A stretch of DNA of 64,000 nt from DATHTC01 sp963746805 (GCA_963746805.1 CAVVCQ010000003.1:1-64000); one strand, 5' to 3'. Positions 1 through 10,894 are shown, numbered from the stretch's first letter. Notes: a model not told the origin generated them from the letters alone. Numbers and translations: made by a program.

Positions 1-70
1 CGGGAAGTGAAACGCGAGGTACAGGATCGTGCGCACGACGCGTGTCGCTGCTGGATGTCATGGCCGAACG

Positions 71-1316
71 CTAGGCGGCGTCGATGACGTCGGCGTCGAA
101 CATCGAAGCACGTCGAGTCGCGACGAGCGCGCTGAATGCGGCCTCGACGTCATCCACGTCTTCGGCCACGCGTAGTGCTCAGCGCGCGCCCAGCGGCCGC
201 GAGTGATCGCCGCAGCTTGGAATTGTCGAGGAGCCGGAGGATCGCCGCCGCGAGGCCGTAGACATCCTCGCTGCTACCTGGTCTTCGTGGATCACGCTTT
301 CTACGACGCCGCCCGCCTTGCTAGCGACGACTGGGACGCCAGCAGCCATGGCCTCGATAGGCGGGATCGGGAAACGCCTCGAGACCCGACGGGAACACGA
401 AGATGTCGGCTTCCTCGTAGAACGCTGGGTCTCGTGGTGCGCGACGCGATCGCGGGCAACGGTGACGCGCGGCAGTGAGGTTCGACATCCGCTCGCGAAG
501 CTGCTCCAGGTAGCTGCGTCCGTAGAACCGCTGAGTCGCCTCACGAGATCGTCGTCCGAGACTGCTACTGCGAACTCGAAGGGCACCGGCGACTCCTCAC
601 CGAGCACGGTAAGGCGAACCTCTGGGTGGAGCGACACCACGTGCTCCAGTGCATCGACGAGGACATGAAGGCCCTTCTCCGGCGACGCGACCGACATTCA
701 GAGACGGACCGTCCTGTTCCACGGTCGCAACAAGCCAAGCGCCGAGAGCTGGTCCGTGTCGACGCCGTTGTAGATCGTGACGCACCGTTCCGCGTGCGCC
801 GGAAAGCGCTCGCGCACTTTGTCCGTGATGCTGCTGCAACCCCACGATCAGGCTCTCGCCGATCCAGCCGGCGTTCGATCATCGACCGGTCGAGCTGGCT
901 GAGCCACTCGCAATGCATGTGGAGAACGAGCTTCGCGTCGGTGAGCCGGCGCAGGACCGGAAGCGCCTGTGAGTAGTTGAATACATGGACGACGTCGGCG
1001 CCGTACCGGCGCACGTCTCGAGCGACGCGCATCCAGTACTCGAGGGGATGCAGAACGGACGCGAAGAACGGCTTCCTCGGCGGCGAGAGCCGCCATGCGG
1101 CTCGCAGCCCTCGCACGACGGGCCGACCGCGCTCGTGCGGCACGAGCCGGTACTGCACGTCGCTGTCCGAGGGAGGCGGCGCGGAAGGTGGACGACTCGC
1201 GAAGATGGTGACCTCGTGCTCGCGCCAGCGCCTTCGCGCAGCGCTCGGCCGAGAGCTCGATCGATCCACGCCGGCAGCACAGCATGGCCGGGTTGCGTGA
1301 CGAACGCGATCTTCAC
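71..1316 (-). pseudogene. Family 4 glycosyltransferase, broken by several frameshifts
   Basis: Pieces of one GT-B glycosyltransferase can be read in three frames of the minus strand. A GTG start at 1316 opens MKIAFVTQPGHAVLP. Further pieces read HEVTIFASRP, VVHVFNYSQALPVLRR, KLVLHMHCEWLSQLDRSMIE, SPEKGLHVLVDALEHV, and the nucleotide-sugar-site segment PPIEAMAAGVPVVASKAGG. A piece ending VAEDVDDVEAAF...DVIDAA reaches a stop at 71-73. At least five frame changes are needed to join them, so the gene is a pseudogene or this stretch is badly called. By family it would transfer a sugar from an activated donor to a cell-surface acceptor. It starts 4 bases after the stop of the exported deacetylase gene, so the two probably form one operon. 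Confidence 0.7.
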
Positions 1317-1320
1317 GGGT

Positions 1321-4300
1321 TCAGCGTGAGTCGACCGGACAGGCGGTCGGTGCTACCCGCCGACCTGACGCGACAGACACGTCGCCGAACGTCGCGTCGG
1401 CATGGTGCGCGACCAGCACGATCGATCCACGATGCGTCGTCGTCTCCCCAGCTCCAGTGCGGAATATCGGCCTCGAGCGACCACGATGCGGGCTCGGGCT
1501 TGTCGCTCCGCCAGAGCTTGCAACTGTATCGGGTCAGGCCGTTGCCGAGGTTGCGCTCGCGGAACCGCATGGTGTGCTTGACGCCGAGCGGCAGGTCGAG
1601 GTTCTGCGAGGCGACGATCGTGTCGTGGGCCGGCCCCGGGCTGTAGCCGGATCTGGAGGCGGTAGAGCAACGCGATCGACCCCGTTGTACGCGTAGAGAC
1701 AGAGCCAACCGAGGGATGGCCGAAGCGCGGCTGACCCCAGTCGGAGTGGCCCTGCCAGCCGAGCGCGAGCGACGGCAGAGCCGACGGTCGGGTGGGAGGT
1801 GTCGAATGAGTTGAAGGTCATCTCGGCACTCGCCTCGTAGTCGAGCCACGACGTGTCACCGAGGGTGATCACACGGTCGAAGCCGGTCGCCGCGGGCCGG
1901 ATCCCCTGCCCGTCGTAGACCCACTGGCCCTCGAAGATCTGTGCGAGCTGCGAAGCCGACTCCGCCGAGGTCCAGTGCGCGAGGTACGGCCTCGGCCACT
2001 GCTTCAACGGGCTGTAGTGACGCGTCCAGAAGAACTCGTGCTTCTTGACGAAGGCCCGCATGTAGCCGCAGTTGACGTGGTACTCCGGGCTCGGCGTGCA
2101 GTTGAGCTGCGTGGCGTAGCGCGAGAGCACCTGCCACTTGAGGTTCGCGCCCTCCGTCGTGGCCTGCATCGAGAGCGGAACCTCGACGAGCTCGGTCGGA
2201 GGGCCGGCAGTGCCCCAGCTGGTACCGGTCGGGCTGTCCGAGCATGCCGGCGTCGGCGGCGCGGTCACGTCGAGCGTCGGAGTGAATCGGGCGAAGGGAT
2301 TGTTGTTCTGGAGGGCCGGATTCGGCCATTGCGACGCCGAGAGCACCTGGCAGAACTGCGTTCCCTCCGGGTGGATCAGGGTCGTGTGGATACGCACGTT
2401 GAGCCTGCTTGCGCACGAGCGCCGCCGTCAGCGAGCTCCAGACCTTGACGTGGTCGGCGTTCCCGTCGAGCTCGGCGTGCGTGTAGATGTCGGACGGGTT
2501 CGTGACGTCGAGAAGCAGCTCAAGGTCGGGCGCCGAGCGCACTGGCCGTGAGGTCGGAGTGATGCCCGTCGACGAGGTAGCGCAGCTCGCCGTTGCAGGT
2601 CGCGTTCGATGCGTCAAAGTCCGCGCCGTACGTCCGCGTGAACCCGCTCGCGGCGCCCGTCCACGGCGTCCCCGAGGCGGCGACGTCGAGCGAGCCCGTT
2701 TTGCGGGTAGCCGAGGAAGATGATGTTGGTCGTTGCGAGGTTCGGCGTCCACTGCAGACCGAGCAGCGCCATCGCGTTCCTCGTCTCGGCCGATCGGGTG
2801 AGGCCGTACTGGACGTTCGTCGCCGGATTCCCGCTGGCCGCTCCGCAGTACCCGCTCGCCGTCCCGCTGAGCCCACTGTCACCGTTCGTGACGAGCGCGA
2901 TGACGACGCGCCGACCCGCCGCACGCTCCTTCGCGATCACGCCTGCGTACCCGAGTGCCTCGTCGTCCTGGTGCGCCACTACGACGAGCACGGTGCCGTT
3001 CGCAGGCGGCTGGGTCGTCACAGTGCCCTGCCAGTCGACGGTGACGTTCCGGACCGTCGAGTTCCCGGCGCCGTCGGTCGCGGTGATCTCGACGTCGTTC
3101 GCCCCGGGGCGGAGGTCGCCGTAGAAGAGCTCGATGTTGAAGTCGCCCTGGTGCGCGAGGCGGTCGTCCGACGGACCCGACGCTCAGGGCCGAGGCCTGG
3201 CCGCTGTTGAGGCGGTACGAGAGCGACTGGATGCCGTTCGGGTCCTCGACGTTGCCGAGGACGTTGATCCACTTCTGAGGCACGCCGACGGCGCCGAACG
3301 TCTGTGGGCTCCCGCGCCAGATCGCGATGCTCGGCCCGGCGCGCACACGGCTGCGTCGTGAACGTCCGGTCGCTCGACGTGGCCTGGTTCGTGCTCGCGT
3401 CGGTCGAGCGGACGCGGTAGTGATACGTCGTCGCGCAGGCGAGCCCGACCAGGCGCGCGCGGTGAGCCGTGAGGTCGCCGCCGGCTGCCGGAGCGCCGCC
3501 GTAACCGGTCGTCAGGCCCCAGTCGACGGACGACGTGGCGAGCTCGTTGGTCGACCACGTGATCGTGGCCGACGTCCGGTGCGTCACGGCGGCGATCGAC
3601 GTCAGCGCGGGGGGCGTCAGGTCCGGCGGGGGCGGCGGGACGACCCGGAAGTAATCGATGTTCGCGGCGAAGGCGCGGCGTACTCGCCGGCGTTCCCTGC
3701 GAACGGGCCGACGGCGCTGACCGTGAACGCGTGGTCGAAGCGCACGGCGGTCGGCCAGTTCTCGCCGTCGATCCCGTAGCGAATCGTCCAGCTCGCGCCG
3801 ACGCGCTTGAGCTGCAGGTAGGTCGTCGGGCCCGACGGAACGGTCTCGTTGTACTTGATGCTGGCGGTACCGCCCGTGATCACTGCGACGAAGAGCTTCG
3901 AGCCGGCCCCCTCCGAGTGCACCTCGGCGCGGATGCAGGGTCTGACCGTCGCCCTCGACCATCAGGCCCTGCTGCTGGTACCGGATCGTCGGCTGGCTGT
4001 CGAACTTCGCCTCGACCTCGAGGTTCGTGTTCGGCGCCGGCTGGAGCAGCCGCGGCACCGTGTCGGACGTCGTCCAGACGTCGTGGGTGGTCCCCGCGGG
4101 AACCGAGATCGTGGCGTGCGTTCCCGTCGCGCCGGCGGTGGCGTCGGCGAGCGGGTTGAAGAACTCCCATAGCCCCGTGTTCAGCGCCGTGGTGTTGAAC
4201 TCGTCCGACTGGAGGCTCGTCGGGCAGGCAGCCGTTGCGAAGGTCCGGTCGCCGGAGACGGCAGCGTTCCCCTCCGCATCCACCGACCGCACACGGTAGT

Positions 4301-7160
4301 GGTAGGTCCTCGCGCACAGGAGGCCGTGGAGGAACACCGTGTGTGCCGTCCTCTCGCCCGCGATCGTGACCGCGCCCGCCTCGTAGCCCGTCGTCGGCCC
4401 GTACTCGACGACGGTGGTCGCCGGCTCGTCCGTCGTCCAGGCGATCCGCGCGCCGATCGCACTCGGGGTCGCCGCGATGCCCGTCAGCTGCGGCGCCGTC
4501 TTGTCGGGCGGGAAGTAGCGGAAGTAGTCGATCGCGGACGTGAACGCCGGCGGGTTGTTGCCGCTGTTGCCGGCAAACGGCCCTACTGCGCGCACCGTCA
4601 GCGCGCGCGTGAACGTCGTGCTCGTCCAGGTGGTGTGGTCGTTCGAGTAGCGGAGCGTCCAGGTCGAGCCCTTCCGCTTCAGCCGGAGGTAGACGGGAGC
4701 GCCGCCGGCGACCGTGGACTGGTGGATCGTGCTTGCGCTTCCACCGGTGAGGCCGGCGACGAAGAGGCGCGTTTCGCCGTCGTGATGCACCTCGATCCGC
4801 AGGAGGTTCGCGGCGTCCTGCTGGACCAGCAGACCCTGCAGCTGGTACATCGCAGTGACCGGGTTGTCGAACTTCACCTCGACGTCGAAGTCGTCGTCGG
4901 GCGTCGCCTGGAGGATCCGCGGCACCTCGTCCGCACCGGTCCACAGGTCGTGCCGACTGCCGGCGGGCAGAGCGAAGACGGCCTGCGACCCGTTGAGCGT
5001 GAGGCTCGTGTCGCCGACCGGATCGATCCGCGACCACCTCGTCGCGTCGAGGGTGGTGGTGTTGAACTCGTCGGACGAAAGTGACGTCGGGCAGGCGGCC
5101 GTGGTGAACGTCCGGTCGCCGGACCGCGCCTCGTTCCCGGAGGCGTCGGTCGAGCGGATCTCGTAGTGGTAGGTGGTCGCGCACGCAAGCCCGGTCAGCG
5201 AGATGCTGTGCCCCGTCGTCTGTGCCGAGCGCGACGCAGTCGACCCGTAGGAGGCCGTCGTGCCGTAGTCGACGCGCGAGCTCGCCGGCTCGTTCGTCGT
5301 CCACGTGACCGCGGCGCCGATCGGTCCGGAGGTCACGGAGATCGCGCCGAGCACCGGCGCGGCGTTGTCGGCCGGAACGACCCGGAAGTAGTCGACGCGT
5401 GCCGAGAACGCGGGCGGGGAGCTGCCGCTATTGCCGGCGAACGGGCCGACGCTGCGCACGGTCATCGCGCGCGTGAAGGTCGTCGAGGTCCACGAGGTGC
5501 CGTCGCTCGAGTACGAGAACGTCCACGAGTCGCCCGTGCGCTTCAGACGCAGGTAGACGGTCGCGGCCGCGGCGACGTTCGAGTAGTGGAGCGTGCTCGC
5601 GGTGCCGTCGGTGAGGCCGGCGGCGAAGAGATGGGCACCGCCGCCGTCGTGGTGCACCTCGAGCCGGAGGCCGTTCGCCGCGTCCTGCTGCACGAGCAGG
5701 CCCTGCATCTGGTACCCCGCCGAGACACCGCCGTTGAACTTCGCCTCGACCTCGAAGTTCGCGTTCGGCGCGGCCTGGGCGAGACGCGCGAGCCCGTCGA
5801 CGCCGGTCCAGAAGTCGTGGCCGTTGCCGGCCGGCACCGACAGGACGGCCTCCGACCCGCTCATCGACACCGAGGAATCACCGACGGGGTCGACGAACGC
5901 CCAGAGACCGCCGTTCAGGCTGCCTGTGTTGAACTCGTCGGAGCTCAGTGCGGTGGGACACGACGCGGTCGTGAAGCTCCGGTCACCCGAGCGTCCCTCG
6001 TTGCCGGCGGCGTCCGTCGAGCGGACCTCGTAGTGGTAGGTCGTCGCGCAGGCGAGCCCCGCGAGCGTGACCCGGTGCGACGTCGTGGAGCCCGACGCCG
6101 AGGTCGTCGTCCCGTACGCGCTGCTCGTGCCGGAGTCGACGCGCGAGGTCGAGGCCTCGTTCGTCGTCCACGTGACGACCGCGCCGACACCGCTCGCAGC
6201 GGCCGAGACCGCGCTGATCACCGGCGGGGTCGTGTCGGCCGCAGGCGGAGCGGGCGTCACTTCGCGGAAGTAGTCGATCGAGGACGTGAACGCCGGCGGC
6301 GTGCCGCCGCTGTTGCCGGCGAACGGTCCGATCGCGGTGACCGTCAGCGGGAAGGTGAAGCTGGGCGCGGTCGTCCAGGAGCTGCCGTTGCTCGAATGGC
6401 TGAACGTCCACGAATTGCCGGTTCGCTTCAGCCGGAGGTACGCCGGCGCGGCGCCTGTGATGTCCGAGTAGTGGATCGTGCTCGAGCTTCCTCCGACCCA
6501 TCCGGCGACGAAGAGGTGGGCACCGCCGCCGTCGTGGTGCACCTCGAGCCGGAGCTTGTTCGCCGCGTCCTGCTGGACGAGGAGCCCCTGGAGCTGGAAG
6601 CCGCTCGTGACGGCGCTGTCGAACTTGACCTCGACCTCGAAGCCGTCGTTCGTCGCCGACTGCATCAGGCGCGGCACCTCGTCGACGGCGCCCCAGATGT
6701 CGTGCCGGGTGCCGGCGGGAAGCGCGAGCTGTGCCTGCGTGCCGGTCATGGTGACCGTCGTGTCGCCTACGGGATCGACCTCGGTCCAGACAGTCGTGTC
6801 GAGCGTCGCGGCGTTGAACTCGTCCGAGCGGATGCCTGCGGCCGCCGCAGCGGTGAAGGCACGAGCCGGCGCCACCGGCGCAAGGCCCGTGATTCCGGTG
6901 AGGCTCGGCTCCCATCCGAGGCGCACGGCACCCGGCGACATCGCCGTGGCGCGGAACGTCGGCCATGCGGTCGGCGGACGCCGGGCTGAAGACCTGGACG
7001 GCAACGCGCGGCCGTCCTGCCAGAAGCGCGTGCCGGCATCGACATCGACGCGCGCGACCGCATCGCCTCGGGCGGCGGCGCCGGCTGCGGGCGCAGCGAC
7101 GCACGCAAGTGCGAGGACTGCCAGGGCGAAACGTGATGTGGGCCGCATTCTGTGACGCAT
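1321..7160 (-). pseudogene. Giant exported PIG-L (LmbE-like) deacetylase with four lectin/FN3 repeats, frameshifted in its 3' part
   Basis: ATG at 7160 (alternative 7148) opens a signal peptide (FALAVLALACVAAPAAGAAA). Four units follow, each a concanavalin-like DUF1349-type domain (SDEFN...DYFR) plus an FN3-like domain (TTYHYEVRSTDAAGN). Next come an Ig-like segment and a PIG-L domain near 3000-2430, with VLVVVAHQDDEALGYAG (the usual AHPDDE motif with Q for P) and a later ADHVKVW as the probable second metal-binding motif. A LamG-like segment near 1990-1340 ends the protein. The frame is intact from 7160 to about 3935, then breaks near 3934, 3680, 3350, 3170, 2690, 2400 and further on. PIG-L enzymes remove N-acetyl groups from sugars using Zn. 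The lectin-like repeats suggest extracellular glycan binding (inference). Intact length would be about 1,940 residues. Confidence 0.72.
3340..6840 (-). repeat. Four tandem lectin-FN3 coding repeats of about 870 bp
   Basis: Four successive units inside the exported deacetylase gene each begin with a codon run for DEFN (complement of gttgaactcgtc at about 6813, 5929, 5061 and 4194). This gives spacings of 884, 868 and 867 bp. Each unit encodes one DUF1349-like beta-sandwich followed by one FN3-like module. The protein units are clearly alike but not identical, which points to old internal duplication rather than recent DNA copying. Confidence 0.8.
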
Positions 7161-7665
7161 TACCGAAGCCCACCGGTGACCGGCGGGAGCTCTCGTGGAG
7201 CATTTCACCCGGTCGCGCCCAGCGCACTGGACGTTCGGGGGGACGCGAAGACAGGTTCGTCGCAAAGACCGCGACGCCGTCCGCCCTCGATCGCAGTGTC
7301 GTGACCCGCCTCGTGCTGCTCGTGCTCGGCGCGACGCTTGCATGGACCGTGGCGATCCGTCGACCACCGTTCGAGTGGTCCAGGCCCTCAGAACGGGCAG
7401 TCGTACGCTGCCTCGGTGGGCGGCTGGGGAGATAATGGCGGCGAGCGGCCTCGCTTGGCCTCCGAGGACACTCGCCGCCGGTGCGGGCGGGCCCGCAAGA
7501 CGGGCTGCGGCCAACCCGTCAGCCGCGGAAGTTACTAAGCCTCGACAGGTCGCGCGCCATTCGAAAGTGCAGGCCGCGGTGGGGATGCGCCCACAGAGTG
7601 GGCGGCCCGTCTCACGGCCAAGCTGAGAGGCACCGCCCGCACCACATTCCTACCGGTCGCGCGCG
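7161..7665. other. Stretch without a convincing gene
   Basis: About 500 bp between the start of the exported deacetylase gene and a small lipoprotein-like frame. Open frames exist on both strands, but they are Arg/Pro/Ser-rich with no recognisable domain. One plus-strand piece near 7300-7430 contains a hydrophobic run (VVTRLVLLVLGATLAWTVAI) but has no good start or ribosome site. The leader and promoter of the deacetylase gene should lie here; no confident -35/-10 pair was found. Confidence 0.4.
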
Positions 7666-7842
7666 CTACGCATCATCCCTCGAAAGGGTGATCACGAGCC
7701 ACGCGACCTCGGCCCGGCTGGCCCAGCCCGCGTCACGCGTCCCCGTCGGACGCTCGCCTCCCTGCGCCGGCGCGTCCCCGCTCCCGCCGCAGCCGGAGAC
7801 GAGCAGCGCGACGGCGCAGAGGGCGATCCGACCCCGTCCCAT
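7666..7842 (-). CDS. Short lipoprotein-like peptide (58 aa)
   Basis: An ATG at 7842 opens a frame beginning MGRGRIALCAVALLVSGCGG. It has a positively charged N-terminus, a hydrophobic core and a textbook lipobox (LVSGC), so the predicted product would be lipid-anchored at Cys18. Only about 40 residues follow the cysteine before TAG at 7666-7668. This is short for a bacterial lipoprotein, so the gene may be truncated or frameshifted like others nearby. It is divergent from lysC. No ribosome-binding site stands out. No function can be assigned. Confidence 0.45.
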   Translation of the reverse strand: MGRGRIALCAVALLVSGCGGSGDAPAQGGERPTGTRDAGWASRAEVAWLVITLSRDDA

Positions 7843-7899
7843 GCCTCACGTACAACGGGCAACGGCTGCCCGCAGGTACGCCGCCTACACTGTCCAGCG

Positions 7900-9156
7900 A
7901 TGACCGCGACCGAGTACGAAGCCGTCCCGGGCATCGCGAGCGACCGCGCCGCGGCGCCGCCGGCGACCGTCGTGATGAAGTTCGGCGGCACCTCGGTCAG
8001 CGACCCGGAGAAGGTGAAGGCGGTCGCGCGCCGGCTTGCGGCCGCGCGCGATGCGGGCAACCGCGTCGTCGGCGTCCTCTCGGCGATGGGCCGCACGACC
8101 GACGACCTCATCGCCCTCGCGCAGGAGGTCTCGCCGAGCCCGGTGCCACGCGAGCTCGACATGCTCGTGTCGGTCGGCGAACGGATCACCTGTGCGCTCG
8201 CGGCGATGGCGATCCACGACCTCGGACACGAGGCGATCTCGCTCACCGGCTCGCAGGCGGGCATCGTCACCGACACGACGCACACGAAGGCCAAGATCGT
8301 CGAGGTGCGCGCCAAGCGCATCCACGAGGCGCTGGACGACGACAAGATCGTGCTCGTCGCCGGCTTCCAGGGCGTCTCGACGGCCTACGACGTGACGACG
8401 CTCGGCCGCGGCGGGACCGACCTCACGGCCGCCGCGCTCGCCTCCGCGCTCGGCGCGCGCGCGTGCGAGATCTACACCGACGTCGAAGGCGTCTTCACCG
8501 CCGACCCGCGCATCGTCCCGGGCGCCCGCAAGCTCCACGCCGTCACCTACGACGAGATGCTGGAGATGGCGGCCTCGGGCGCGAAGGTGCTCCAGCTCCG
8601 CTCCGTCGAGTTCGCGCGGAACCACTCCGTCACCCTGCACGTCCGCTCCACCTTCTCCGACGCGGACGGGACCTGGATCACCGAGGAGGACGACCGGATG
8701 CTCGAGAAGGCGATGATCTCCGGGGTCACGCACACGACCGAGGAGACGCTCTACCGCGTCGCCGGCGTGCCCGCAGCCCGGCTCTTCCGCGCGCTCGCCG
8801 ATGCGAGCGTCAACGTCGACACGATCGTGCAGACCGGCGACGAGATCGTCTTCTCTGCGCCGGCCGAGGACCGGCCGACGGCCGAGCCCGTGCTCGACGA
8901 CCTCGGCGCGACGTGGTCGGCGCGCGACGACCTCGGCAAGGTGAGCGTCGTCGGCGCCGGGATGAAGAGCCACCCCGGCATCGCGGCCAAGACCTTCGCC
9001 ACGCTCGACCGGCTCGGGATCACGCCGCAGGTGGTGAGCACCTCGCCGATCAAGATCGCGTGCTACCTCGAGGCCACCGACGTGGAAGAGGCCGTGCGCG
9101 CCCTCCACGCCGCCTTCGAGCTCGACGCGCCGGCAGCGGAGCGCGCCGGTGCCTAG
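7900..9156 (+). CDS. lysC: Aspartate kinase
   Basis: This cytoplasmic enzyme phosphorylates aspartate, the first step towards lysine, methionine, threonine and diaminopimelate. The 418-residue product has the kinase signature VMKFGGTSVSD near residue 24. SVGERI, GFQGVS, TLGRGGTDLTA and EIYTDVEGVFTADPRI follow, then two ACT domains in the last 150 residues (for example SVVGAGMKSHPGIAAKTF). Length and order match ordinary actinobacterial LysC. The first 20 residues are a variable lead-in; a start nearer VMKFGG is possible. The last 8 bases overlap asd, so the two are translationally coupled. Confidence 0.96.
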   Translation: MTATEYEAVPGIASDRAAAPPATVVMKFGGTSVSDPEKVKAVARRLAAARDAGNRVVGVLSAMGRTTDDLIALAQEVSPSPVPRELDMLVSVGERITCALAAMAIHDLGHEAISLTGSQAGIVTDTTHTKAKIVEVRAKRIHEALDDDKIVLVAGFQGVSTAYDVTTLGRGGTDLTAAALASALGARACEIYTDVEGVFTADPRIVPGARKLHAVTYDEMLEMAASGAKVLQLRSVEFARNHSVTLHVRSTFSDADGTWITEEDDRMLEKAMISGVTHTTEETLYRVAGVPAARLFRALADASVNVDTIVQTGDEIVFSAPAEDRPTAEPVLDDLGATWSARDDLGKVSVVGAGMKSHPGIAAKTFATLDRLGITPQVVSTSPIKIACYLEATDVEEAVRALHAAFELDAPAAERAGA

Positions 9157-10087
9157 CGGCGCCCGCATCGGCGTCGTCGGCGCCACCGGCGCGGTCGGCA
9201 CCGTCACGCTCGAGCTCCTTCGCGCGCGCGAGTACAAGAACGTCCGCGCCTTCGCGTCGGCGCGATCCGTCGGACGGCGGCTCGGCGACCTCGTCGTGGA
9301 GGAGGCGACCCCCGAGGCGCTCGAGGCGGGCGGACTCGACGTCGCGCTCTTCTCCGTCGGCACCTCGGCCTCGCGCCGGCTCGTGCCCCACGCCGTTGCG
9401 GGCGGCGCCGTTGCGATCGACAAGTCCTCCGCCTATCGCCTCGAGCCCGGGATCCCGCTCGTCGTCCCGGAGGTGAACGGCGCCCGCGCGCTCGAGCACG
9501 ACGGGATCGTCGCCAACCCGAACTGCTGCGCGATCCCGCTGAGCTGTGCGCTGCAGCCGCTGCGGGACGCCGCCGGCCTCGCGCGGGTCCGCGTCGCGAC
9601 CTACCAGTCGGCGTCGGGCGCCGGCGCCCAGGCGATGGAGCGCCTTCGGGGCGAGTCGGCCGAGGAGCACGACCTGCGCATGGACTGGGACTTCGACGGC
9701 GTCGAGTTCGACGAGGAGTCGAAGCTGCGCGAGGAGACGCGGAAGATCCTCGAGCTGCCCGAGCTGCCGGTGAGCGCGTCGACGATGCGCGTGCCCGTGC
9801 TCGTCGGCCACGCCGAGGCGGTCTGGGTCGAGACCGAGGAGCCGCTCTCGCCGGAGCACGCGACGGAGCTCCTCGCCGCCTCACCGGCGATCCGGCTCGA
9901 CGACTTCCCCTCCCCCGGCCGGGCGGCCGGCGGCGACCACGTGCTCGTCGGGCGGGTCCGGCGCGACCCGACGGTCGAGCACGGCCTCGCGCTCCTCGTC
10001 GTCGGCGACAACCTGCGCAAGGGCGCGGCCCTCAACGCCATCCAGATCGCCGAGTTCCTGCTCGAGCGCGCGGCACTCGCGGCCTGA
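9149..10087 (+). CDS. asd: Aspartate-semialdehyde dehydrogenase
   Basis: The enzyme reduces aspartyl phosphate to aspartate semialdehyde with NADPH, directly after LysC. The 312-residue protein begins with the nucleotide-binding loop GVVGATGAVG. It has the catalytic-cysteine segment IVANPNCCAIPL near residue 120, the substrate-side segment YQSASGAGAQAME and a C-terminal dimer region ending GAALNAIQIAEFLLE. A GTG start at 9149 gives an 8-base overlap with lysC. It is slightly shorter than the usual 330-350 residues, but no motif is missing. Confidence 0.95.
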   Translation: MPSGARIGVVGATGAVGTVTLELLRAREYKNVRAFASARSVGRRLGDLVVEEATPEALEAGGLDVALFSVGTSASRRLVPHAVAGGAVAIDKSSAYRLEPGIPLVVPEVNGARALEHDGIVANPNCCAIPLSCALQPLRDAAGLARVRVATYQSASGAGAQAMERLRGESAEEHDLRMDWDFDGVEFDEESKLREETRKILELPELPVSASTMRVPVLVGHAEAVWVETEEPLSPEHATELLAASPAIRLDDFPSPGRAAGGDHVLVGRVRRDPTVEHGLALLVVGDNLRKGAALNAIQIAEFLLERAALAA

Positions 10088-10575
10088 GCGAGCTCGACCG
10101 GATCCTCGCGTCGAACGAGGCCTACGCGGCCGGGTTCGCGCCGAAGCCGAACGTCGTCGCCCGCCGGCTCGCGGTGCTCGCGTGCATGGACGCCCGCTTC
10201 GACCCCTACGGCGCCCTCGGCATCGTCGCCGGGGACGCGCATGTGATCCGCAACGCGGGCGGCATCGCCACGGACGATGCCCTGCGTTCGCTCGTCGTGT
10301 CGCACTGGCGGCTCGGGACACGCGAGGCGCTCGTCGTCGGCCACACCGACTGCGGCATGGCGACCTTCACCGACGAGGAGCTGCACGCACGCCTGCGAGC
10401 CGAGACGGACGCAGCCGAGGTCAGCGCGCTCCGCTTCCTCACCTTCACGGACGTGGAGGAACGCGTGCAGGAGAGCGTGCGCCGGATCAGCGAGTCGCCG
10501 CTCTTCCCCGACGACTACGGCGTATCCGGGCTCGTCTTCGACGTCGAGACGGGCCGGCTCCGCGTCGTCGCCTGA
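10084..10575 (+). CDS. Beta-class carbonic anhydrase
   Basis: Interconverts CO2 and bicarbonate with a Zn ion. The ligand motifs are plain: CMDARFDP (Cys-x-Asp-x-Arg) and HTDCGM (His-x2-Cys), with HVIRNAGG between them. The first ATG/GTG in frame (GTG 10174) would cut off conserved N-terminal sequence that reads SELDRILASNEAYAAGF and starts right at the end of asd. The only codon available at the natural boundary is CTG at 10084, whose last two bases are the first two of the asd TGA stop (CTGA). I favour that CTG start. The product would be about 163 residues, normal for the short actinobacterial type. Bicarbonate supply to the biotin-dependent carboxylases encoded elsewhere in the window is a plausible use (inference). 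Confidence 0.88.
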   Translation: MSELDRILASNEAYAAGFAPKPNVVARRLAVLACMDARFDPYGALGIVAGDAHVIRNAGGIATDDALRSLVVSHWRLGTREALVVGHTDCGMATFTDEELHARLRAETDAAEVSALRFLTFTDVEERVQESVRRISESPLFPDDYGVSGLVFDVETGRLRVVA

Positions 10576-10576
10576 C

Positions 10577-10894
10577 GTGGGCGCCCGCGCCGATCGTGCG
10601 CGCCGGATCGCCGCGTTCGTGCCGGACTGTGTCGTCCTGCTGCGCCGGCTGCTCGGAGACGAGCGGGTGCCGCGGCGGGCGAAGGTCGCGCTCGCGCTCC
10701 TCGTGCCCTACCTGCTGATGCCGTTCGACCTGATCCCGGACGTCATCCCGGTCCTCGGCCAGCTCGACGACGCCCTGCTCGTCGCCGCTGCCCTCGCGTA
10801 CGTCGTCCGGGTCGCCGGGCCCGACGTTGTCCGCGAGCTCTGGCCGGGCTCGGAGGACGGCCTGCGGGCCGTGCTCCGGCTGTCCTCGGGGTGA
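10577..10894 (+). CDS. YkvA/DUF1232-family membrane protein
   Basis: A 105-residue product starting at GTG 10577, one base after the carbonic anhydrase stop. The DUF1232 signature is clear: PRRAKVALALLVPYLLMPFD followed by LIPDVIPVLGQLDDALL, which form two short hydrophobic helices. Function in this family is unknown; the proteins are small and membrane-associated. Probably the last gene of the lysC operon. Confidence 0.85.
   Translation: MGARADRARRIAAFVPDCVVLLRRLLGDERVPRRAKVALALLVPYLLMPFDLIPDVIPVLGQLDDALLVAAALAYVVRVAGPDVVRELWPGSEDGLRAVLRLSSG

Noticed and set aside
7481..7903. Plus-strand frame upstream of lysC
   Set aside because: Composition is Arg/Ala/Pro/Ser-rich with no motif, and it overlaps the minus-strand lipoprotein-like frame, which has a clear lipobox.
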